Of a stretch of 64,000 nucleotides of DNA, positions 1 to 8,515 are shown piece by piece. A program made the position numbers and the translations under genes. The DNA comes from Pseudoalteromonas sp. OOF1S-7 (GTDB lineage: Bacteria; Pseudomonadota; Gammaproteobacteria; Enterobacterales; Alteromonadaceae): assembly GCF_022347765.1 (NCBI RefSeq), contig NZ_JAKRFZ010000010.1:1-64000 (forward strand), read 5' to 3'. The first letter of the stretch is position 1. Each line of letters starts with the position of its first letter. Below the pieces are notes generated by a model. The model was not told the origin of the DNA, did no database searches, and saw only the letters and a program-made list of their open reading frames with translations.

Positions 1-29
1 CCTGGTTAGTTACCGCAGCCTTGCTGCGA

Positions 30-75
30 AGTGGAGCGCCATATTAACCGCTTCACTTTTAAAGTCAACTAGAAA
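30..75 (-). promoter_or_regulatory. rRNA operon promoter P2 (leftward)
   Basis: Read on the minus strand there is TTGACT (63-68), a 16-nt spacer and TAATAT (41-46), followed by a GC-rich start region (GGCGCTCC). It lies about 125 bp downstream of a second, P1-like promoter. The pair resembles the P1/P2 arrangement of enterobacterial rrn operons. The 16S gene itself would lie left of position 1 and is not in the window, so the assignment rests on promoter architecture only. A small hairpin (CGCAGC, 3-nt loop, GCTGCG; 14-28) follows in the leader. Confidence 0.7.
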
Positions 76-139
76 ATTTAATTTTTCTTAATTAAGCTTT
101 CCGTTTGGCTTTCCCGTCACTTGGCGCCTTGCTTTTCAG

Positions 140-215
140 CGTTGTGCCCCGTGTCGGTGGATGCGCATTATAGGGAAATCGAAACCCAGCGCAACCCCTT
201 TTTTGAAGAAAAGTG
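140..215 (-). promoter_or_regulatory. rRNA operon promoter P1 (leftward, stringent type)
   Basis: On the minus strand: TTGCGC (189-194), 16-nt spacer, TATAAT (167-172), then GCGC and CACCGACACGG. The stretch CCCTATAATGCGC followed by CACC/GACACGG closely matches my recollection of E. coli rrn P1 promoters around the -10, including the GC-rich discriminator typical of ppGpp/DksA control. A/T tracts just upstream (about 200-222) could act as an UP element. Transcription would leave the window to the left. dksA, the co-regulator of such promoters, is at 36.1 kb. Confidence 0.8.
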
Positions 216-311
216 AGAAAAACGGCGCATTTGGACGTTAATTGTACGAAATAGGTGTTTTTTGACATAAAACACCGCTAAACCAGCCTGATTTCAGGTC
301 CATAAAACGCA

Positions 312-344
312 AAAAGGCCAGTCAGAGCGTTCCGACTGGCCTTT
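312..344 (-). terminator. Rho-independent terminator of the porin gene
   Basis: An 11-bp stem (AAAGGCCAGTC / GACTGGCCTTT) with a 10-nt loop lies 30 bp beyond the porin stop. On the minus strand it is followed by a run of T. It separates the porin transcript from the leftward rRNA promoter region. Confidence 0.9.
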
Positions 345-373
345 ATCAATCTGGTTTTAGGTCGTTTATAGAC

Positions 374-1303
374 TTAGAACTTGTATTCGATACCTGCACC
401 CAGGTAGTCTTCTTCTACACCATTGTCTTCATCAACACTTGAGTAGAAGGCGTAAAGCTTTGCAGCTTTGCTCAGCTTGTGGTCGATACCCACAGAAATA
501 CCATCAACCTTATCGCCCTTATCAAAGTCGATAACCTGATATTGCAGCTTCAGGGTATTTGCGCCGAAACCGTATGCTGCGTTTACCATATAACCGTCGG
601 CCTCATCAGAGCCATCAACTTTCTCTTGCATCTGGTACATTGCGCCCAGTTTAAAATCTGCCACTTTACCCTGAACAGAAAAACGTACTGCATCATAGCC
701 TTTTACTTCGCTGTCAGTTGCAACCGCGGCATAGAAGTTGGTTTTTTTCAGTTTAGCGTCACCATAAGTGAGCGCTGCTGAATAACCATTTTCACCATCT
801 GTGCTGTCTTCTGCGATGAAAGTACCGAGTACTTTGAATCCATTGAAGCTGGCTGACTTGTAAGAGATAGAATCGCCAAGACGGTTTTCACCTTTAAACA
901 GGTTCTTGATATCCGCTTCCAGGTCATTAAACAAGTCCAGCTTACCTTGTGACTGTTTGAAAGCCGTATCATTACGACCGATAACGATTTCACCAAACCC
1001 GCCTTTTAAACCCACATACTGGTTACGTGCCGTAATGTTGTCGTCTTCACCTTTTGAATCGGCATCAGATACGTCAACCTGGAACTCTAGTTTATAGATA
1101 ACTTCAAGGCCAGAATCTAGTTTTTCTGCCCCTTTGAAACCAAAGCGTGATGCGTTGCTTTTCACCTCAGTGAATGAACCTTCACCTTCGTCTGAACTTT
1201 GTACAGACAAATTCGCTTTACCATATACATCAACATCAGCGTAAGCGCTTGCAGACAAAGCACCGAAAAGAGAAACAAATAATGCTGATTTAGATAATTT
1301 CAT
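374..1303 (-). CDS. Outer-membrane porin (Gram-negative general porin family)
   Basis: A 309-residue protein with a signal peptide (residues 1-22, cleavage after AYA) and a beta-barrel body starting VDVYGK and ending in Phe, the usual C-terminal signal for BAM-dependent insertion. The family forms trimeric diffusion pores in the outer membrane. I use the ATG at 1303, where a GAGGAAA ribosome site sits 6-7 bases upstream and the signal peptide begins; the longer reading frame adds 28 residues without signal-peptide character. The gene has its own terminator. It is a clear paralogue of the porin at 45.5-46.4 kb, sharing long stretches such as YKLEFQV, NITAR and GENRLGD. Substrate specificity cannot be read from the sequence. 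Confidence 0.9.
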   Translation of the reverse strand: MKLSKSALFVSLFGALSASAYADVDVYGKANLSVQSSDEGEGSFTEVKSNASRFGFKGAEKLDSGLEVIYKLEFQVDVSDADSKGEDDNITARNQYVGLKGGFGEIVIGRNDTAFKQSQGKLDLFNDLEADIKNLFKGENRLGDSISYKSASFNGFKVLGTFIAEDSTDGENGYSAALTYGDAKLKKTNFYAAVATDSEVKGYDAVRFSVQGKVADFKLGAMYQMQEKVDGSDEADGYMVNAAYGFGANTLKLQYQVIDFDKGDKVDGISVGIDHKLSKAAKLYAFYSSVDEDNGVEEDYLGAGIEYKF

Positions 1304-1396
1304 GTGTATTTCCTCAAGTATCACAACACGTAATTTTTTAGACAGGCGCAGTCTGCCAGCGATAAGTGACAGAAATATTACACACAAAATAAAACT

Positions 1397-1414
1397 GACA
1401 TTAAATTGTCAGCT
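1397..1414. promoter_or_regulatory. Inverted repeat upstream of the porin (possible operator)
   Basis: CTGACA, 6 bp, TGTCAG forms a perfect-arm inverted repeat in the 142-bp gap between hdfR and the porin start, about 95 bp upstream of the ATG. It lacks a T-run, so it is not a good terminator. A protein-binding site is the simplest reading, but no regulator can be named. Confidence 0.35.
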
Positions 1415-1445
1415 GACCATCATAAATAATTCAATAATCTGTAAC

Positions 1446-2294
1446 CTAATCAGGTAAAGACGCCAACAGGCTGGCAATCGTTTCTATCTGCTCCAGTTGA
1501 TCATTGTCCTTGTGATAAGCAACATAAATCTCCCGCGCATTCTGCTCCACCGATTCGATATGGAACAGCTGTTTCTTCTCTATTGATTCAACCGCCAGCG
1601 CACGGGGGATAAATGCGCAGCCCCCACACTGCATGATAAGGTCCAGCGCAATGCGGCCGGTACTGGTTCTGAAATAAGGCGGCGTGCTGCCAGTGAACTG
1701 TTTTGCATGCCACAATGAAAAGGCCGTTCCCCAGTCTACGTAAACATATTGCTTATCAAAAAAGTCTTCGCTTGTCGTTTGCGCCATTGTACTGACCGGG
1801 ATGATGGCCAGGTGCTTAATTTGTTTGACCACCAGCTCATCCACTTTGGGTGGATCAAATAACACGGCAATATCGAGCGTGCGCTCCAGTAACAGACGCG
1901 TACTCTCCTGCTGGGCTTTGACTTCAGCCACCAGCGATACCCCGGGCATGGCGGCCACGATATGGTTAATCCCAAACTGTAAAAACGCGTCCCAAATGTT
2001 CGGGGTACCCGCCAGGGACAGCTGTTTATGCATGTTATTAGCCAGTGCCACGTCGACTTTGGCCCGCTGCATCCCGGTTAAGATCATATTGGCATGGGGT
2101 AACAAACGTTCGCCCGGCGCAGTCAGCTGAATATTATTGCGCTGACGGATAAACAAATTCACGCCAAGGCTTTGTTCTAACTGGCGGATCCGGAAGCTCA
2201 CAGCGGATTGAGTAATGTATAAATTCTCGGCTGCACGACCAAAGTGACGGGTCTTTACTACTTCGACAAATGTTTTTAATAGATCTAGGTCCAC
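1446..2294 (-). CDS. hdfR: LysR-family transcriptional regulator HdfR
   Basis: A 282-residue LysR-type regulator with an N-terminal winged helix-turn-helix (about residues 1-60, with FGRAAENLYITQSAVSFRI) and a substrate-binding-like effector domain. The N-terminal half is very close to E. coli HdfR, which represses flagellar master genes there; the target in this organism is unknown. The start is GTG at 2294, with AAGGGGG six bases upstream; the nearby ATG is out of frame. It is divergent from maoP with an 86-bp gap, the same pairing as in E. coli, which supports the name. Confidence 0.85.
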   Translation of the reverse strand: MDLDLLKTFVEVVKTRHFGRAAENLYITQSAVSFRIRQLEQSLGVNLFIRQRNNIQLTAPGERLLPHANMILTGMQRAKVDVALANNMHKQLSLAGTPNIWDAFLQFGINHIVAAMPGVSLVAEVKAQQESTRLLLERTLDIAVLFDPPKVDELVVKQIKHLAIIPVSTMAQTTSEDFFDKQYVYVDWGTAFSLWHAKQFTGSTPPYFRTSTGRIALDLIMQCGGCAFIPRALAVESIEKKQLFHIESVEQNAREIYVAYHKDNDQLEQIETIASLLASLPD

Positions 2295-2380
2295 ATAGCC
2301 CCCTTACGATAAAAAAAACTCGTTTAATTATTTCCACACTATGGTCCATACTCCTGCCAAACAATGCTGAGGATTTCACC

Positions 2381-2758
2381 ATGAGTCAAAATTTAGCGAC
2401 CCTGAAAGAAGCTTTTGCTACAACAAAACACTTCTATGATGATATTAACTTTCCCCGGGGGTTTTCACGAAGCGGACACTTTACCCTGCAAGAGTCTGAT
2501 ATTCTGGAAAACCATGGTGCGTTACTTAAGAGCTTATACACTAAAGCCTGTGATCCGCAAAATGAATTTCAGCAACACTTTGTGGAGGTGATGGGGGGAT
2601 TAGGAAGCCCGGAAAATGCCATGGAAAAGACCTGGGCCAAATACCTTAAACTGACAACCTGCAAAACCAAGTTTCATACTTTGTTTGGCCGCTCTAAGGT
2701 CAATGCAAATAAAGAAGAAGTCGAAGCGGTAGCCACAGAGGCAGACGACGACCTGTAA
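2381..2758 (+). CDS. maoP: Macrodomain Ori organization protein MaoP (DUF413)
   Basis: A 125-residue protein with the family hallmarks: an N-terminal KHFYDDINFPRGFSRSG block, a central leucine-rich segment and a WAKY...FHTL block near residue 100, followed by an acidic tail. In E. coli, MaoP (YifE) works with the adjacent maoS DNA site to constrain the Ori macrodomain. The ATG at 2381 is preceded by GAGG. The longer frame starting at 2270 runs into the hdfR start and is not needed. The divergent hdfR neighbour is conserved. A strong hairpin follows the gene. Confidence 0.88.
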   Translation: MSQNLATLKEAFATTKHFYDDINFPRGFSRSGHFTLQESDILENHGALLKSLYTKACDPQNEFQQHFVEVMGGLGSPENAMEKTWAKYLKLTTCKTKFHTLFGRSKVNANKEEVEAVATEADDDL

Positions 2759-2768
2759 AACATCACAA

Positions 2769-2793
2769 GGAGCACAGGCAGTGCCTGTGCTCC
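2769..2793. terminator. Hairpin between convergent maoP and rarD
   Basis: GGAGCACAGGCA / TGCCTGTGCTCC forms a near-perfect stem with a minimal loop between the two convergent stop codons. The T-rich tails on either side are short, so it is a probable, not certain, bidirectional terminator. Confidence 0.6.
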
Positions 2794-2801
2794 CACCTTT
2801 A

Positions 2802-3707
2802 TCATGCCGCAGCAAGACGACGCTGCGCCATACTCGCCCGATAAGAGTCAAAGCTAAATAGCGCTAACGCTGACCAGATAAACGCGAACGTTAACACCCG
2901 CTCTGCACTAAACTCTTCGCCATAAAACACCACAGCCAGCATAAACATCAGACTGGGTCCAATGTACTGAAAGAATCCCAAAGTAGAATAAGGGATGCGT
3001 TTTGCAGCCGCGGTAAAGCATAATAACGGCAAAGTCGTCACCACACCGGCGCTGATCAACAGCAGGTTGGTGAGCCAGTCATTCAGCATCATATTGCTGG
3101 TGTCGCTGGGTGTTAGCCACCACCAGTAACCTAATGCAATGGGCAGCAGAATCACGGCTTCAATCAGCAAACCGGGTAAGGACTCCACCGCCATGGTCTT
3201 GCGCAGCAATCCATAAATTGCAAATGACCCGGCTAAAGAAAAGGCGATCACTGGAAACGAACCAAAGCTCACCAATTGCAGCACCACCCCGACAAGGGCC
3301 AGCGCAACCGCAAACTGCTGGCGAGGACGCAGGCGCTCGTGTAAAAACAGCATGCCTAACAGTACATTGAGTAGGGGATTGATATAGTAGCCCAGGCTGG
3401 CATCCAGCATATGGCCATTATTCACAGACCAGATAAACAAGCCCCAGTTAAATCCCAACAATAAAGCCGTAACCGTCAGCATCAGCATCAATTTAGGCTG
3501 GCGCAGTACCGCAATGACTTTATGCCAGTTCAGCTTAACCGCGATGATCAAGGCGATAAAGAGCACTGACCAGACAACCCGATGGATAAGAATTTCAAGC
3601 GCATCAACCTGATCCAGTGATTTAAAATAGATGGGGGCCAGTCCCCACATCAAAAACGCTAAAACGGCAAAGGTATACCCCTGCTTCGTTTCACTACTCG
3701 TTCCCAT
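2802..3707 (-). CDS. rarD: EamA-family inner-membrane transporter RarD
   Basis: A 301-residue polytopic protein with about ten hydrophobic segments and two EamA repeats, typical of the drug/metabolite transporter superfamily. Motifs near residues 18-50 (FLMWGLAPIYFK, EILIHRVVWS) and YYINPLLNVLLG match RarD. The substrate is not established in the family. The ATG at 3707 has GGAG six bases upstream. It is divergent from recQ across 141 bp, as rarD and recQ are also near each other in E. coli. Confidence 0.85.
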   Translation of the reverse strand: MGTSSETKQGYTFAVLAFLMWGLAPIYFKSLDQVDALEILIHRVVWSVLFIALIIAVKLNWHKVIAVLRQPKLMLMLTVTALLLGFNWGLFIWSVNNGHMLDASLGYYINPLLNVLLGMLFLHERLRPRQQFAVALALVGVVLQLVSFGSFPVIAFSLAGSFAIYGLLRKTMAVESLPGLLIEAVILLPIALGYWWWLTPSDTSNMMLNDWLTNLLLISAGVVTTLPLLCFTAAAKRIPYSTLGFFQYIGPSLMFMLAVVFYGEEFSAERVLTFAFIWSALALFSFDSYRASMAQRRLAAA

Positions 3708-3848
3708 TCATTTCTCCCAAGCACAACATAAATTGGCCTTCTGATTGTTCCCACAGATGCCAAGCGCGCAGTATACCGCAAACTGTACCCGCCAGTATGA
3801 TTTTCCTGTGATCAAAAACAAAAGACATCTGACGTAAAACCCACTAAA

Positions 3849-5672
3849 ATGCGCTCGATGGAAAATCTTGCAACTCACTCAATCGACACACCGCACGGCG
3901 TACTGAAAGAAGTTTTTGGCTACAGTGACTTCCGTGACGGGCAACTCGACGTCATTCAGGCGTGCCTGGACGGGCGCGACAGCTTAGTATTGCTGCCGAC
4001 AGGCGGTGGCAAATCTTTGTGTTACCAGGTACCCGCTTTACTCTTACCCGGCACCTGTATTGTGGTCTCTCCCCTTATCTCTTTGATGCAGGATCAGGTT
4101 GCCCAGCTCAAGGCGCTAGGTATCTCAGCCGAGTTCATCAATAACAGCATTGACCGGGCACAGCAACAAGCCATTTATCAGCGTTTGCATCAGGGCGAGA
4201 TCAAGCTATTGTACGTCGCACCAGAGAAAGTACTACAAAGTGAGTTCATAGAGCGTCTGAGCCACCTGAAGCTAGGTTTGTTTGCGATTGATGAAGCCCA
4301 CTGCGTATCGCACTGGGGGCACGACTTCAGACCGCATTACTGCCGTCTGCATGAATTAAAACAACGCTTTGCCACAGTGCCTATGATGGCGTTGACGGCA
4401 ACGGCCGATCTGGCCACCCGCAGTGACATTGTCACCCAGCTCGGCCTGCATACTCCGTTTATCCACACAGGCAGTTTTGACCGACCGAATATCCGCTACA
4501 CCATCGAAGAAAAGTTCAAACCCCTGTCACAATTGATGCGCTACCTGCGTACGCAAAAGGGGCAAAGTGGTATTGTTTATTGCTCCAGCCGTAAGCGCGT
4601 TGATGATATCTCAGAAAAGCTGGTTGAGGCCGGCTTTAACGCCGCAGCATATCATGCCGGCATGACCAACGAGCAACGCCAGTTCGTGCAAAATGCCTTT
4701 GCCCGCGATGACATTCAAATTGTTGTGGCGACCGTAGCATTTGGTATGGGGATTAATAAATCGAACGTGCGTTACGTGCTGCATTACGATATCCCCAAGA
4801 GTATCGAGGCATATTACCAGGAAACCGGACGCGCCGGACGGGATGGCCTGGCAGCGGAAGCCATCATGTATTTCGACCCCGCCGACATTGGCCGGGTAAA
4901 ACGCTTTTTTGAAGACATTGAGGACGAACACCGTCGCAGAGTTGAAGAGCAGCGTTTTAACTCAATGGCCAGCTTTGCCTCGGCACAAACCTGTCGCCGC
5001 CAGATCCTGCTCAACTATTTCAGCGAATATCAGCGTGAACCCTGCGGTAACTGCGACATTTGCCTGAACCCACCAAAGCGCTTTGACGGCACTTTGGTCG
5101 CTCAGCAAGCATTGTCCTGTATATACCGGGCTGAGCAGCGTTTTGGATTGGGCTACATTGTCGATGTCCTGCGCGGTGCCAACACTGCCCGGATCCGGGA
5201 CAATCAGCATCACACACTGAGCACCTATGGCATAGGCAAAGAACACAGTAACGAATACTGGCTGAGTATCTTGCGACAACTGATCCATCACGGACTGGTC
5301 GCACAGGATATCACCCAGGGCGCGGCACTGCGCCTGACCGAAGGTGCCCGCTCGGTACTGCGCGGTGAGTATGCGTTGCAACTGGCGCAGCCGCGACTTG
5401 AAGCCAAGCACGTTTATCAGGATAAACTGGCACAGTTCAATTACGATAAAAAGCTGTTTGCCAAGCTGCGTAGCCTGCGTAAAGAACTGGCTGATCAGGA
5501 CGATGTACCGCCCTATGTGGTATTCAGTGATAAAACCCTGGCGGAAATGGCCCAGTTGCTCCCGACCAACGACAGCGAGTTCCTGAAAGTCTCTGGGGTT
5601 GGCTTTACCAAGCTCAGCAAATATGGTGCGCCCTTTATGCAGCTGATCCGCAATTACCTCGACACCGATTAA
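3849..5672 (+). CDS. recQ: ATP-dependent DNA helicase RecQ
   Basis: A 607-residue superfamily 2 3'-5' DNA helicase for recombination and stalled-fork repair. Visible are Walker A PTGGGKS (50-56), DEAH (148-151), the helicase C-terminal domain with QETGRAGRDG, the zinc-binding cysteines (C...CGNCDIC, about 380-402), a winged-helix domain and a C-terminal HRDC domain (about 527-605). Length is normal (E. coli 609). Start choice is uncertain: ATG at 3849 and ATG at 3858 are both possible, neither with a strong ribosome site, and TAAAAT at 3845 could be a -10 giving a nearly leaderless mRNA. A small gene follows 24 bp downstream. Confidence 0.96.
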   Translation: MRSMENLATHSIDTPHGVLKEVFGYSDFRDGQLDVIQACLDGRDSLVLLPTGGGKSLCYQVPALLLPGTCIVVSPLISLMQDQVAQLKALGISAEFINNSIDRAQQQAIYQRLHQGEIKLLYVAPEKVLQSEFIERLSHLKLGLFAIDEAHCVSHWGHDFRPHYCRLHELKQRFATVPMMALTATADLATRSDIVTQLGLHTPFIHTGSFDRPNIRYTIEEKFKPLSQLMRYLRTQKGQSGIVYCSSRKRVDDISEKLVEAGFNAAAYHAGMTNEQRQFVQNAFARDDIQIVVATVAFGMGINKSNVRYVLHYDIPKSIEAYYQETGRAGRDGLAAEAIMYFDPADIGRVKRFFEDIEDEHRRRVEEQRFNSMASFASAQTCRRQILLNYFSEYQREPCGNCDICLNPPKRFDGTLVAQQALSCIYRAEQRFGLGYIVDVLRGANTARIRDNQHHTLSTYGIGKEHSNEYWLSILRQLIHHGLVAQDITQGAALRLTEGARSVLRGEYALQLAQPRLEAKHVYQDKLAQFNYDKKLFAKLRSLRKELADQDDVPPYVVFSDKTLAEMAQLLPTNDSEFLKVSGVGFTKLSKYGAPFMQLIRNYLDTD

Positions 5673-5696
5673 CCCGATATACCAAGTGGAGTCACA

Positions 5697-5999
5697 GTGA
5701 CAACGCACATTGATCACCTGGCAGATCAGGATACGATCCTGATCACCCCCTCAGCACTGCCTGACGCGGATGAATTTGAACTGTGGGGGCAAGTTTTCTT
5801 GCACCTGGATGGCCTCTCTTTGCTGGAATTTCACCAGGGCGCCGACCGCCACCAGTGGCGATTTACCTGTGCAGGTCACCCCTATAATCTCAACTTTGAA
5901 CACTACAGCGAGAGTATCTGGATCGCGCCGGAAGGCCTTGGTGCAACTGAACATTTGCCTAAGCTGGTTACATTATTACGGTTAAATTTACAACAATAA
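5697..5999 (+). CDS. Small conserved protein downstream of recQ (DUF3630-like)
   Basis: A 100-residue acidic soluble protein with no signal peptide or membrane segment. Its length, the motif WRFTCAGHPYNLNFEHYSESIWIAPE and the position after recQ fit what I remember of DUF3630 in marine gammaproteobacteria; that name is from memory. It starts with GTG at 5697, preceded by AAGTGGAG, and lies only 24 bp after recQ, so it is probably cotranscribed. No function is known. The conserved His, Trp and Glu residues are not arranged as any catalytic motif I recognise. Confidence 0.7.
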   Translation: MTTHIDHLADQDTILITPSALPDADEFELWGQVFLHLDGLSLLEFHQGADRHQWRFTCAGHPYNLNFEHYSESIWIAPEGLGATEHLPKLVTLLRLNLQQ

Positions 6000-6073
6000 T
6001 ATAGACTTAGTTGAGCAGCTGTGGCTAACATAGGCCATAATAAAAAGTACGTTAATTAACGACAGGCTGTTCT

Positions 6074-7843
6074 ATGGGTTGGGTTGTTCGCGCTTCGATA
6101 CTCACAATTCTCACATCGGTGGCTGCCACCTCTGCGCCGATTGCGGCGAGCATGCCCGTGAGTGCATCTGAGCACTGCGGCAACAACCGCACCAATGCAC
6201 CTGAGGACAATAACCTCCACCGCCAACTCGACAGCGAAGATCCCTTACCGGAATTACAAAATGCATCCGTGGTCAGTATTGAGCTCAAGCAATTAAATGT
6301 CTTTGATACCTCTTTACCTGAGGAAGACAATGCCGTGTTTCGTTTTGCTAACCGGGCTCACATCACCACCAAACCTGAGGTGATCCGCAATTTGTTGTTG
6401 TTCACTCAAGGTGGTGACTATGATCCCAAACTGCTGCGAGAGTCAGAGCGACTACTACGCCAGCAACCCTATATTTATGATGCCAGAATATTTGCCGAGC
6501 AAACCTGCGACGGAGAGGTGGCTGTCACCGTCGTGACGCGCGACCTCTGGACATTGCTGCCCGATATTAGTTTTAGCCGTAGCGGCGGTGACAATTCCAG
6601 CCGCCTCGGCTTTCGCGAGTCCAACCTGCTGGGCTATGGCAAACGTCTGTCACTCACCCATATTTCCGACCCCGATCGCAGTGGTTATCTGTTTGTCTAT
6701 GATGACCCTCAAATATTATCAAGCCGCTATCAGGGACGCCTCGAATACGCAGACAACGATGACGGCAAAGTCCACTACATTGGCATTGAATACCCATTTT
6801 TTTCTATTTCCACTCCCTACAGTTATGGCGTCAGTAACTTAAGCAATCGCCGGGTTGAATCATTTTACAACCTGGGGGAAGAGATCTCAGAATACGAGCA
6901 GCTGAGTGAAGTCTCTAACCTCTACATTGGCCGCTCTTTTGCACTCAACAACGACTGGACGCGTCGGCTGCTGCTGGGCTATCAGGATGAAAAGCAAGAG
7001 TTCGCCCGCCTTCGAAATACCACCCTGCCCATCGCTGAAAATCGCACGCTCCGTTATCCCTATATTCAGGCACAATGGTTTGAAGATGCTTATATTAAAG
7101 TGCGTAACTTTGATTCTATCTACCGCACCGAAGATTTAAATTTGGGTTGGAATATTAACGCCCTGCTTGGCTACTCCGACGCAGCACTCAGTGATGACGA
7201 CAGCCGCTGGATTATGTCATTCAATGCACACAAAGCACACTTCACCTCACAAAACAGTTTGCTGCGCTTTGCCTTTAACCTGCACGGATACTGGAACAAG
7301 CGCCAGGGCGAAGCAGAAAACCTGCTGCTAAGCTCGCGGGTACAATACTACCTCAATACCAGCTTGCGCCAGTCCTGGTACGCCCAGCTTGAAGTACAAT
7401 ATGGCAAACACCTCAGTGCCGACCAGCAGATCACCCTGGGCGGTGAAACCGGTCTCAGAGGGTATCCGAGTAATTACCTGCAGGGCAACCGTCGGATTTT
7501 ACTCAATCTGGAAAAGCGCTATTACTGGGAGTACGATTTACTGCAATTGTTTAAAGTAGGCGGCGCAGCCTACTTTGATATTGGCCGGGTTGATGGCCGC
7601 CCCTTAGCGCCTCCTTTACCAGGTAGCCTCGACGAGCCACACACACTGACTCCCCAACAGCGACATGCATTAGCACACCAAATCCAGGGTCAGTTTTTAA
7701 AAAACATCGGCCTGGGGTTGCGACTGGCACCAAGTCGGGCAAATTCCGGTCTGGTCCTGCATCTGGATGTTGCCACACCGCTCGATGGCCCTGACAACAT
7801 TGACTCAGTGCAATGGTTATTTACGGTTAAAAACCGCTTTTAA
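6074..7843 (+). CDS. Omp85/BamA-TamA-like outer-membrane protein
   Basis: A 589-residue predicted outer-membrane protein: signal peptide (1 to about 31), an unusual Cys-containing acidic linker, one POTRA-like domain (about 65-150, with VIRNLLLFTQGGDYDP and LLRQQPYIYDARI), then a 16-strand-type barrel ending NRF. The GETGLRGYPSNYL segment resembles the conserved loop-6 RGY/F motif of Omp85 proteins. With only one POTRA it is shorter than BamA and closer in layout to TamA- or ShlB-like proteins or orphan 'surface antigen' proteins. Its substrate is unknown. It precedes a small MscS-type channel gene by 57 bp. Confidence 0.75.
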   Translation: MGWVVRASILTILTSVAATSAPIAASMPVSASEHCGNNRTNAPEDNNLHRQLDSEDPLPELQNASVVSIELKQLNVFDTSLPEEDNAVFRFANRAHITTKPEVIRNLLLFTQGGDYDPKLLRESERLLRQQPYIYDARIFAEQTCDGEVAVTVVTRDLWTLLPDISFSRSGGDNSSRLGFRESNLLGYGKRLSLTHISDPDRSGYLFVYDDPQILSSRYQGRLEYADNDDGKVHYIGIEYPFFSISTPYSYGVSNLSNRRVESFYNLGEEISEYEQLSEVSNLYIGRSFALNNDWTRRLLLGYQDEKQEFARLRNTTLPIAENRTLRYPYIQAQWFEDAYIKVRNFDSIYRTEDLNLGWNINALLGYSDAALSDDDSRWIMSFNAHKAHFTSQNSLLRFAFNLHGYWNKRQGEAENLLLSSRVQYYLNTSLRQSWYAQLEVQYGKHLSADQQITLGGETGLRGYPSNYLQGNRRILLNLEKRYYWEYDLLQLFKVGGAAYFDIGRVDGRPLAPPLPGSLDEPHTLTPQQRHALAHQIQGQFLKNIGLGLRLAPSRANSGLVLHLDVATPLDGPDNIDSVQWLFTVKNRF

Positions 7844-7900
7844 CTGGTTAAATTTCCCTGATATCATCCCATTTTATTTGCATACAGACGGATATGCCAT

Positions 7901-8467
7901 ATGTCAGACACCCTTACGACATTTTTACTCGCTGAGTACAAACTGATCGTCACCCTGCTTTTTATTTTCCTCTTTCCTCTGCTCCTTAAACTGGCGATCA
8001 AAGTGCTACATAAGATCACCCGAGGGAAAATCGACCTGCACCGTCAGCAACGCGCAGAACTGCTGTTAAAAGGCCTGGTTGGTGCAGTATTACTGTGTCT
8101 GTTGCTGGTTTTCTGGGGCATTGAATTGCGTGGACTGCTGGTGCTGGGGTCTTCCTTATTTGCCATGCTGGGTGTCGCTATGTTTGCCGCCTGGTCTTTA
8201 CTCAGTAACCTGACCGCCTTCCTGATCATGTTTGTGCAGAATGACTATCGCCTTGGTAATTGGGTCAGGATCATTGACGGCGCTAACTTCATTGAAGGCT
8301 GTATTGTAGAAATGGGACTAATGAACGTGGTACTTCGTCACGTCGACGGGCATAAAGTGGTCTACCCGAACAACCTGTTTGTCACCCGTCCGGTGTGGGT
8401 ACTCACCGAAGCCCCGGTCAAGCCAAAACAAATTACTGAGCGGCGGGTGCTTGGTCCTAAAAAATAA
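7901..8467 (+). CDS. Small MscS-family mechanosensitive channel protein
   Basis: A 188-residue inner-membrane protein with two hydrophobic segments (about 12-32 and 55-75), a pore-helix-like segment (about 78-110, Gly/Ala-rich with LGVAMFAAWSLLSNLTA) and a beta domain (about 118-170, NDYRLGNWVRI, VYPNNLF). This is the MscS core without the large cytoplasmic cage of full-length MscS (286 residues in E. coli). The family gates on membrane tension during osmotic downshock. It follows the Omp85-like gene on the same strand and may be in one transcript with it. Confidence 0.8.
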   Translation: MSDTLTTFLLAEYKLIVTLLFIFLFPLLLKLAIKVLHKITRGKIDLHRQQRAELLLKGLVGAVLLCLLLVFWGIELRGLLVLGSSLFAMLGVAMFAAWSLLSNLTAFLIMFVQNDYRLGNWVRIIDGANFIEGCIVEMGLMNVVLRHVDGHKVVYPNNLFVTRPVWVLTEAPVKPKQITERRVLGPKK

Positions 8468-8515
8468 CCATCTGCGCCGGTTGTCATATAAGGGTGACAT
8501 GGCGCATGATATACA

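Noticed and set aside
4962..5717. 251-residue minus-strand frame inside recQ
   Set aside because: Antisense shadow of a well-supported helicase gene; its composition mirrors recQ codon bias.
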